36,314 bases of DNA. It comes from Cymbomonas tetramitiformis. Its lineage: Eukaryota > Chlorophyta > Pyramimonadophyceae > Pyramimonadales > Pyramimonadaceae. Numbering within the stretch: the first letter of the stretch is position 1; every line of letters starts with the position of its first letter. This document shows, one piece after another, positions 1-7,681 of this stretch. The position numbers were made by a program, and so were the translations under genes. The notes beneath the pieces were generated by a model, which saw nothing but the letters and a program-made list of their open reading frames with translations, had not been told where the DNA came from and did not search any database. The DNA lies in assembly GCA_001247695.2 (NCBI GenBank), contig LGRX02027889.1, forward strand, positions 1-36,314, written 5' to 3'.

Positions 1-1355
1 GGGTCCCATACCGCGGCTCCTGAGGCCCATTCTTTGCCTCCTTCTTCTGTTTCTATCTCTCTTTTGCTCCCGTCCGTGTAAAGGTACGAGGTTGCTTTGT
101 GTGCCCTTTGAGGGGAGGGGTACGTCAATTGGGTTGGTGCATCTCTCGGGGCTCGGTTCCTGGGGTCCTCTGTTTGGTCTCTTGTCAATTCCCATCTCCT
201 TCCTTGGGCTCCCGGTTCGTGTTCGGGCCAGAAGTCGGTGGGGTATCTGACAACTTTTGACCTCGCTACTTTGTCCCATATCATTTGGGCGTCATTTTGT
301 CTTGTGAGCCTGGTGTGTAAAGTGTTCGCTTCCACCACCTGTTGTACTGTGGGGGGGTGTATGTTCCATTTACCTCCCCTGCTTCCGGGGAGGAGTTCCC
401 ATTTGGCTGGTCCTTCTTCCACGTGGAGGTGGCTGTCCTCCCACCAAGTTTCCACTTCTGCTTGTACGTTGCAGCACTGGGGGCATAGGTCGTTCCGCAA
501 GTGTGGCCCTGTGCTGCACATTTTCCCCATCGTGTCCGTCATGTCCTTTGTCTTGACTTCCGGGAGTTCGTATCGCTGCCATGGTCTTGTGTCCACCACA
601 CAGTCCACGTTAGGGGTGCGTCCTTCCCGGTTTGGTTCATTCACGTCGTGTAGGTTTGCCTCCCTCATCGGCTGCTTGACAGCTGAGGTGGTGCGGACCT
701 TGCTTTGCGGGCAGGTTGTGAGTGCCCTCCTTATACAGTCTGCAGCAGCGTCTGGGTCCCCGCAGTGTGCTTGCCATCCCTGTTTGTTGGCCACTATCAG
801 CACCCTGAGGTTCCAGTTGCATTGTTTCGCTTGTTGGTGGGTGGCACCCATCCAGTGGTCAGGGGGTAGAAACGTGAACTTGCCTTGTGGTATTTCCAAT
901 AGTTCGTGTATTAGGTGCCCTGCATGTGCATTGTACAGCTTTCTGTACGGGGTTTTCTCATATGTCGGGTACACCCCGACCCCGAACACCGGTTCTTGTG
1001 TGGTGGTGGCCGCTATGGCAAAGTCCAGTGCCTTTTTGAGGTCCTGTGGCGTGTATTCTGGGTTGAACTGGTAGGCTCCCAGTTTCATCCAGTTTGTGTC
1101 CAGGCCGAGCCTCTGGCCCCGAACACCTTGTCTCTGTCATACTTGGCGTAGTACGTTGTGGTGTTGTGGTGGACATTGAGGGGTGAGGCGAATAGTTCGG
1201 TGGTAATTCCGAATGCTTGTTGTAGTGCCCTTTGCATCTGGGCAGGGAATGTCCAATGGTTTTGCAGGTTCTTTTTTCGTTCCTCCTTTTCCTCTTTGCT
1301 TGAGTATCTTATGAGGAGGTGCCCTATTTCCTCTTCAAACGTGGAGACATGTATT
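1..1355 (-). CDS. C-terminal part of LINE-type ORF, entering RNase H; frameshifted, runs off window
   Basis: This continues the reverse transcriptase ORF after its TAA at 1356-1358. Reading on the minus strand, the coding sense first moves to another frame from about 1360 to 1115, then returns to the original frame, which is open from about 1115 to base 1. The protein near 545-430 has a Cys-rich patch (LCPQCC) possibly related to the zinc-binding region that follows many LINE reverse transcriptases. Around 85-40 it reads YLYTDGSK, matching the first catalytic Asp motif of RNase H (TDGS); the rest of that domain lies outside the window. The protein between RT and RNase H is unusually long, and I do not recognise its middle part. 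The two opposite frameshifts suggest a decayed copy or sequencing errors. Confidence 0.7.
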
Positions 1356-3914
1356 TTATGGTCCTCGCTCCCACATTTCAGTGCGTAGCGTGCGCTGGTG
1401 TGGGGTTTGGTGGTCCGTGGTACCCACTGCCTGGGTGTACCTTTCGTGTAGTCTGAGAAGCTTTTCTTTCGTGAGGGTGCCTATGTATTTCCCATTCCTG
1501 TGGTAGCTGTGGGCGAGTTCCCCCTCCAGCCGTATCTGGCAGTGGTGCCCGCTGTTGTCCACAATGTCTTGTTCTGGGTTGGTTTCTGTCGGGTCCAGTA
1601 TTAGGTTCTCTGCATGTAGTGTGGGCCAGGCCTGTCCCAGGTGCGGCCTTCCGGACAGTATTTCTCTGAGGCCTGTGGGGTGGGTCACCTGGGAGCCCCT
1701 TGCTCGCAGTCTTCTTTTCAGGGTTAGGAAGGTGGTCGCGCTTTGGCCCCTTCTTTTGGCTAGTTTCAGGTAGTCCGTTATGGTTTCTCTTGTACTCCAC
1801 GAGTAGGAGTCATCCCCCTCTGAGTGTCTCCACTGAGTTCTGTACTGTGTCATCAGGGAGAGTGGGTCTGTTGGGTCAATGAGTAGGGTCCTTATTGCCA
1901 CTATCTCTTTCGGCTTGTCTATCATCCGGCCTTTCTCGAGGCCTGTCTCAAGTTTTTCGGCCATGGGGTCTATTTCATCTATCCATTTAGTTTGTGAGCG
2001 TGTGTAGAGGGGCTGAAGTTCTTCCTCTTCCCCCTCCTGTGCTGGGCCGGTATTCTCCGTTTCGTTAATCCTTGTGAGCGGGTGCAGGGAGAGTTGCCTG
2101 TGAATCTCTTCCCTGGGGACCTGCCTTGCTTCCCATTCGGTCATTTTTGCCCTCAGCTGTTCCGGGTTGAGGAGTGGGAGGTTAGTTCGCACTGCGTGGG
2201 AGTCCAGCGGCCCTTCCCTGGGCATGCTCCTGTATTGTTGCTTCAGCTGTCTGTTTGTGAGATTGTCGTAAAAGTCCCCCGGCTTCGCTATGTCCCTCGG
2301 TTGGGCTTCGCATAGGTATGGGTATAAGTGTGCTAGGCCTTTTGCTATGGCACTGCGGTCTGTGTTGAGGGTTGCATCTGTGCATTGTTCCCTGACGTTC
2401 ACCTGGCTAATCGCATGTTGGCCATCTCGGGTAGTGAGGAGTGCTAGGTCCGGGAAATGTGCAAAAAGTTTGAGGCACGTTGTGAAGTTTATCGCCGTTG
2501 GCGTGTCCTTGGGTATTGTGAGCCTGGCAGTTTGGTCTGTGCACTTCGCCTGCCAGTCTGGTGGCATCGGTATATCCCCATCAATTATTTTGCCTGCTTT
2601 CGTTTTTCTTGTTGTTCCCTCCATTTCTTTATCGGACTTCCTTCTGGTCGCCCCTTTTAGCTGTTCCATTATCTTTGGTATTGGGGTTTGGAGTTGTCTG
2701 AGCATTCCTTCCGTCCCCTGGGGCGTAATGTTGTATCTGAGTAGGGCATTGAGTTTTCTCAGTGTGTTGTGTTTTGTCTGGTGCCCCCCCCAGAGTTTGT
2801 CGAGGTCTGTACAGTTCCTGCGTGTGGTGCTGTGGTATTCTACCAGTCCTCTAGTGGACCTGCTGACATGGGACATTCTGAGTCTCGACTTTAGGTTTAT
2901 TTGCCTCCAAGCCGGGCCTCGTACCGTCCCCTTGTCTTCTTCGCTGTGCATGGCCTCCAGTAGTCCGCTCCAAATCGACTGGGCGTAGACTGCCTGGAGT
3001 GGCACCATTCCCAAGCCGTACTTTTCCTTTTCCTGTGTGGTGAAAATGTTTGGCGTTCCGTTGCGGGGCAGGCCTTGTATATTTTTTGTGGCCCCCCCTA
3101 TTATTTTGTTGAATTCGTCTATTTCGCCCGCTGTGTACAGCCCTAGGTGCAATCCATATCTGAATTTCCCCAGTATTGCGGAGTGAAGGGAGTATTCCTT
3201 TTGGTCAGGTGTCAGAGGGGAGCGCAGTAGAGCTTGTGTTCTGTGGTTCATCTCTTCCTTAGCGGCCTCTTTTTCCTTGTCCCACCTGCCTGTGAATGCA
3301 AGTAGTACTCCCAGGTATTTGTACGTGTCGTCTGGCTTGAGTACCTTGAAGTGGCTTAGCTTGCCGTCCAGTCCCAGCATTTTGAGGTCTTTATGGAGTT
3401 GTTCAGGTATGAAGACCCCATTTTTTATGCCGGTTATGGCTGACTTGGTGAGGTTAATTCGGAGTTCGCTCCACTGTGAGAATGCCTGCAGTTTGTGTAG
3501 CTGAGCTCTCATGTGGTAAATCGTAGGGCACAGTATGAGTAGGTCGTCGACGAACGCCCCTGCAGTCGTCCTGAGGGGGCCCAGCCTTTCTTGTTCTGCT
3601 GCATACTTGTGTTGGTACCCGTGCTCTCCCACCTCTAGCCATCTTAGCAACGGTTCCTGGTATATTATGAAAAGGAGGGGGCTCATGCTGTCTCCCTGGA
3701 GGAGTCCTCTTTGCACCTGTACAGTTTTGTGTGAGGTTTCCCCTCCTACTCGGGTGTTCATGGACATTGTGTCGTGGCTATGTGTACCTAGGACATCCTG
3801 CACCACCTGTGTGAGTTCGTCGGGTATTCCAAGGTACTGCATCGTATGGAGTAGTTTGTTGTGGTCCACTGAGCCGTACGCGTTTTCGAAGTCTACATAC
3901 AGGTCCCTGTCGTG
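1356..3914 (-). CDS. LINE-type reverse transcriptase, 5'-truncated
   Basis: This copies RNA into DNA during target-primed retrotransposition. Motif A is visible as YVDFENAYGSVDH at about 3900-3860. The next block is RGLLQGDSMSPLLF (motif B-like, about 3710-3665), followed by AGAFVDDLLIL, the motif C equivalent with a V-D-D core (about 3565-3530), then KYLGVLL (motif D/E region, about 3325). Everything upstream of motif A (endonuclease, early RT motifs, any ORF1) is absent. Minus-strand sequence before about 3915 belongs instead to a retropepsin reading frame. The frame closes with TAA at 1356-1358, after which similar protein continues in a shifted frame to an RNase H motif at the window edge. 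RT plus terminal RNase H suggests an I-like or other RNase-H-bearing LINE clade; assignment needs a phylogeny. Confidence 0.85.
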   Translation of the reverse strand, partial: HDRDLYVDFENAYGSVDHNKLLHTMQYLGIPDELTQVVQDVLGTHSHDTMSMNTRVGGETSHKTVQVQRGLLQGDSMSPLLFIIYQEPLLRWLEVGEHGYQHKYAAEQERLGPLRTTAGAFVDDLLILCPTIYHMRAQLHKLQAFSQWSELRINLTKSAITGIKNGVFIPEQLHKDLKMLGLDGKLSHFKVLKPDDTYKYLGVLLAFTGRWDKEKEAAKEEMNHRTQALLRSPLTPDQKEYSLHSAILGKFRYGLHLGLYTAGEIDEFNKIIGGATKNIQGLPRNGTPNIFTTQEKEKYGLGMVPLQAVYAQSIWSGLLEAMHSEEDKGTVRGPAWRQINLKSRLRMSHVSRSTRGLVEYHSTTRRNCTDLDKLWGGHQTKHNTLRKLNALLRYNITPQGTEGMLRQLQTPIPKIMEQLKGATRRKSDKEMEGTTRKTKAGKIIDGDIPMPPDWQAKCTDQTARLTIPKDTPTAINFTTCLKLFAHFPDLALLTTRDGQHAISQVNVREQCTDATLNTDRSAIAKGLAHLYPYLCEAQPRDIAKPGDFYDNLTNRQLKQQYRSMPREGPLDSHAVRTNLPLLNPEQLRAKMTEWEARQVPREEIHRQLSLHPLTRINETENTGPAQEGEEEELQPLYTRSQTKWIDEIDPMAEKLETGLEKGRMIDKPKEIVAIRTLLIDPTDPLSLMTQYRTQWRHSEGDDSYSWSTRETITDYLKLAKRRGQSATTFLTLKRRLRARGSQVTHPTGLREILSGRPHLGQAWPTLHAENLILDPTETNPEQDIVDNSGHHCQIRLEGELAHSYHRNGKYIGTLTKEKLLRLHERYTQAVGTTDHQTPHQRTLRTEMWERGP

Positions 3915-3929
3915 GTCCTGGCAGTGAAC

Positions 3930-5541
3930 TTAGAATAAGCCACATGACCAGTCGTCTTGACTGAGCCATCCGCCAGGGTCACACGCATAGCGGGTCCACT
4001 TCGCGTAGTCAACTTGCAGCGTCTGGCGCAGTCTTCAGATACTGTACGAATATATCTGAAGCTCCAGAATCCACCAGCACCTTGACACGATGTCCCTTCA
4101 AGTACGCGAAGAATACCAGAAGTAGGGGTCCATCTGGATCTTGTGCAGAAGCCAAGTATTCAGTGGGTCCCCATCGTACACTACCATCGCTGCACACCCG
4201 CTCACATTTAAGTGGGTCATCATCATCTTCCTCATTATCATCCAATGGGTGACTTCCTCCAAGGTCATCATCATCCAGAGGGTGACTATCCAACACGGAC
4301 AGTTGCGCGTCCATGGTGGTTGAAGGTGATACATGAGTAGTATTTGCAGCATCGTTGTGGTCCGCAACTGGTTTCGAGTCTTGATCTCCCGCTGCCATCA
4401 TTTGCTGCGTGAAGTTTAGGTCGTTATCGGGCGTGGACATCTGTTCATCCGCTGATGCATGCGTCGGAGATTCTGAAATCTCCGGTATCGACAATGGAGG
4501 GGTTGTAACACCTACCGGCCCTCCAGAATCATCGCCTTCAGATGGAGTATCACCTGAATTACTCGGTACCTCAGGCATATCCTCCGCAAACATCTCCTGA
4601 TAAACTGTGGCTGGGTCTGCTTCTTGCTGCATCTCTCGAAATCGGTGTACTCGATATAAACTACACCATGTATCAGGAATTCCAGGTATGTCCCCCCCAG
4701 ATCCTGGTATCCTGCCCGTATCAGATATCGCCGCTGATGGGCGTGCCACAGGAGATTGCAAGGATTCCAGCACCAGTAAAGTTCCAGAATCGTCACGCAC
4801 AGAGAGGGGCTCATATCTTTTCCTCACACGCTTCCACCCCTCCAACTCCCACTGTCTGCTGCCTCTTGGAGTGGAAGTCTCCTGAGACATAGCGTGTAGT
4901 TGCTCTTCCATAGACAACTCTTCCCAAGCATACCTTAAAAGGGTAGCTAGAGGCATCGCCAAATCCAGAGCTGTCAAACTCCGGCTGCGATGTAACTCAC
5001 CAATATCCACCACACCTCGCTGAAGTAGATTATCAACATGTGATGTGATCATTGATTTCCGGGTACATACCGGTACCACACCCCCTGCAGCGTGATGTGC
5101 GAGAGGTAGGTCTGCCATTGTCCGCATCATATCCAGATTGCTCCTTCTGTTTAGGAACCTGATTGGAATATTGCGTCGCCGCCGTCCATTAATAAGGTCC
5201 TTGTCCAGGTCCTTCTGTATGTCAGCAGCAGATACTTTCTGTCGCAGCTGTTTCCGGATCCGCTGCATCAGAGCCTCCATCGAGGTCGCCCTCCCTTTAC
5301 TTCGCCACTGCCACGCGGGTAAACGCTGTGACTGTTCCGTCAAGAGGGGCGCGTACACATTGTTGTACATCCATGTGCCCAACACTGCAAAGTGCCGAGG
5401 CATAGGATCACCTTCTTCAGGTGAAACTCTCAGCCTACTGCTGAAAGTCAGCGGCGAGCTTGTCGCCACCGAGAAGGGTGATTCATCACCCTTCCTCCTC
5501 GGAGATAGTGATCTCCTCGGAGTTGTGCAACTCCGCACCAA
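3930..5541 (-). CDS. Retropepsin (aspartic protease) ORF of LTR-type retroelement, broken
   Basis: This is the third of three overlapping minus-strand ORFs. The main frame ends with a stop at 4009-4011. Near its C terminus it has VKVLVDSGASDIFV (about 4075-4040), the catalytic D-S/T-G motif of retropepsins. The next conserved block, VTLADG followed by a Gly-rich turn (about 3985-3960), is present but in the -1 frame after the stop, so the domain is frameshifted. The frame opens only at about 5572, inside the end of gag, with no ATG nearby, so it was presumably made by ribosomal frameshifting. The N-terminal 300 residues are rich in Arg, Ser and acidic stretches and I do not recognise them. 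The reverse transcriptase expected next is missing; sequence from about 3915 is a LINE. Confidence 0.7.
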
Positions 5542-7681
5542 TAACCGCCAGCTGCTCGGAGCACCCTACCAAGGCCGCCAAGGATTCCACGGCCTCTCCA
5601 TCCATCTCTGCCAAGCGCTCGATCTCCGCCTTTAGCTCGATAGGTGCCCACTCAGTGTCCTCATTGCGCGACAACGCCCAGAACAACGCCGCCACTTGTT
5701 CTCGGTTTCGAGCTAAACGAGGGGGTGCGTTTGCCTTCCACGCAGCCAACTTCACCGCGTCCGTACAGTCCCGCACCAGATGGTCGGGACTTTGACACGC
5801 GTAGCAGTTTCTCACTCGCTTCGGATAGGTCGGGGTTGTTGTCAAGGCCGGGGGCGATGGTCGAGCAGAGGTCGGCGCTGCAGCGAGCTCAGCGTGCGTG
5901 GCTGCCATCAATCGATGAGGCTCCCGAGAGCGGCTTCGGAAGAAGGACCTGGAGGGTGACGGAGATGTAGAAGGGGAATTCCAGGGGCGGCCAGTTCGTT
6001 CTCCACTTCTGTTGGATTGAGCCTGAGCCGCCTTCTTCTCCTTGCGCGACTCGATGTTTTTGGCAATCTCCAGCACTTTTAAGATTGCCTGAGTAACATC
6101 ACGGGGCGTCGCCTCCTCCTTCATCTTCTCCTCCCACACATGTGGCTCGGAGAGGTCCAGCTTGATCCTTCGCAGCTCCTCACCCACCTTGTCAGTGTAG
6201 GTGAGTCCCCTCCAGAATATATATGAGAACTCAGACTCAGAGACTTGCAAGCATCCTTGGACGACCTTTGCCATAAAGTTCACAGTTTTATGGCGATTGG
6301 TCAATCGCGAATGGTAGGCGTCAGCGGTCTCGTCTTTCTTCTGACCGATCTGGAGATCATCTCGAAGGGTTTGAAGTTCCGCCACTGGAAGAGTACTCAC
6401 CGCCAGATCCCCCAGAAAGACGTCTGGATCGCTGTATCGGAGACGCCAGGCCTCCGATGTCCCAGAACCGCCGCCAGCCCTCTCCATATACTCTTTCTGC
6501 TCCGTGCCCAATGCAGTTTCTGTCACGGTCCATAGCACCTCGGAGACCGAAGATTGACGGCCCTCTCCCGCATAACAGCTCGCCTGAGAAAACGCCCTCA
6601 GTACCACCTTCTCGTTGAGGAGCTTGTGCAGGTTCCGCGCAAAGGTCTCCAACTCAGAGATGGCCTTCTCTTTACTCAGCTTGTCCGCGGAAGGGAAGCG
6701 GGTCAGCTTTTCGACGAGGCGATCGATGTTGCTCTGCACCTTACTCTCCAGATAGGCCGCCTTGTCGCCAGGGTCGTGTTCTCCTTGTCCAGGAGGACGA
6801 GGGTTGAAGACCTGGGCGTGAGGAGAAAGGCCTGGACGAGCGTGAGGAGGTGGCGCAACCGATCCTGCGAAATGGGGACTCCGGTGTTGCGGCGCATGCG
6901 GTCCTGAATGCAGGGGATGTCCAGGACCTCCTGCAGAAGTTCCCGCTGCAACCGCGCTGATCCCAGATTGAACAGCGAGACCAGGTGGGACTCCAATGTT
7001 TGATAGTCCAGGTGGGGCAGCAAGGGCAGGAGGAAGTCCAGCAGGTGGTACTCCATAGGGTACAGATGAGCCTCCCGCTTGTGGGATCACTGCCGATAAG
7101 GACGTCGAAGTGTTCGCGGTGGCCACTGGAATACGCGTTACCATCGGGTCATTAGGTATAGGCGTATTGGTCAGGGCCACTGATAGTGATGGCGCCCCGA
7201 CCATTGACGAGGATGGCGCGGCCGAAGAGGAGGGAGGCGTCGCAGGAGCTTCCAAAGCCGGTGGGTTTCTCTCTCTCCGGCACTCGTCCACGTACCACTG
7301 ACTTTGCTGCACCTCGAACCAAGCTGCCAGGCAATCTCGATCCAGCATGGAGATCTGCTCTTCGAGAGGCCAGTCTGGGATTTCCATCCAGCTTGGTGAC
7401 ACCACCCCCCTTCCTCCAGGACTGCGGTGATACTCGTGTAACACCGTGTCCACCGCATCCTTGTTCACCATCATGACATAGGTGGGGACAGCGGGGGATA
7501 GAAGTAAGGCGGGGGAACCAGTTACCAACCCCCCAGCGGAGATGTACTCCGTGAGGGGCATACCGATCAACGTCAGGGCCTTGTAGAAGAGGTTGACGCC
7601 GAAGGGTCCCGTGGATGCCAATCCAGTAGCCGTGGGCATGTCAAACTGGAATTCTGAATACCCAGAAGCGTAGGCGTCCAT
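5486..7681 (-). CDS. Gag polyprotein with CCHC zinc knuckle
   Basis: The ORF is 731 aa and starts at an ATG. The centre (about residues 300-560) is an alpha-helical, charged Gag-like region, followed by Lys/Arg- and Ser-rich sequence. At about residues 645-660 is a zinc knuckle of the form CYACQSPDHLVRDC (C-X2-C-X4-H-X4-C), the nucleic-acid-binding motif of retroelement nucleocapsids. The Pro/Ala-rich segment at residues 145-295 is low complexity. The ORF overlaps the ORF upstream (to 7573) by about 109 nt and the protease ORF downstream (from about 5572) by about 87 nt, each in a different frame. It packages element RNA into cytoplasmic particles in related elements. Confidence 0.8.
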   Translation of the reverse strand: MDAYASGYSEFQFDMPTATGLASTGPFGVNLFYKALTLIGMPLTEYISAGGLVTGSPALLLSPAVPTYVMMVNKDAVDTVLHEYHRSPGGRGVVSPSWMEIPDWPLEEQISMLDRDCLAAWFEVQQSQWYVDECRRERNPPALEAPATPPSSSAAPSSSMVGAPSLSVALTNTPIPNDPMVTRIPVATANTSTSLSAVIPQAGGSSVPYGVPPAGLPPALAAPPGLSNIGVPPGLAVQSGISAVAAGTSAGGPGHPLHSGPHAPQHRSPHFAGSVAPPPHARPGLSPHAQVFNPRPPGQGEHDPGDKAAYLESKVQSNIDRLVEKLTRFPSADKLSKEKAISELETFARNLHKLLNEKVVLRAFSQASCYAGEGRQSSVSEVLWTVTETALGTEQKEYMERAGGGSGTSEAWRLRYSDPDVFLGDLAVSTLPVAELQTLRDDLQIGQKKDETADAYHSRLTNRHKTVNFMAKVVQGCLQVSESEFSYIFWRGLTYTDKVGEELRRIKLDLSEPHVWEEKMKEEATPRDVTQAILKVLEIAKNIESRKEKKAAQAQSNRSGERTGRPWNSPSTSPSPSRSFFRSRSREPHRLMAATHAELAAAPTSARPSPPALTTTPTYPKRVRNCYACQSPDHLVRDCTDAVKLAAWKANAPPRLARNREQVAALFWALSRNEDTEWAPIELKAEIERLAEMDGEAVESLAALVGCSEQLAVIGAELHNSEEITISEEEG

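Noticed and set aside
238..1074. Plus-strand 278-aa open frame
   Set aside because: It is antisense to the LINE ORF, whose minus-strand frame contains a recognisable RNase H motif; the plus frame shows no family features.
2290..2988. Plus-strand 232-aa hydrophobic open frame
   Set aside because: It is the antisense shadow of the LINE reverse transcriptase ORF; the apparent hydrophobicity comes from the reversed codons.
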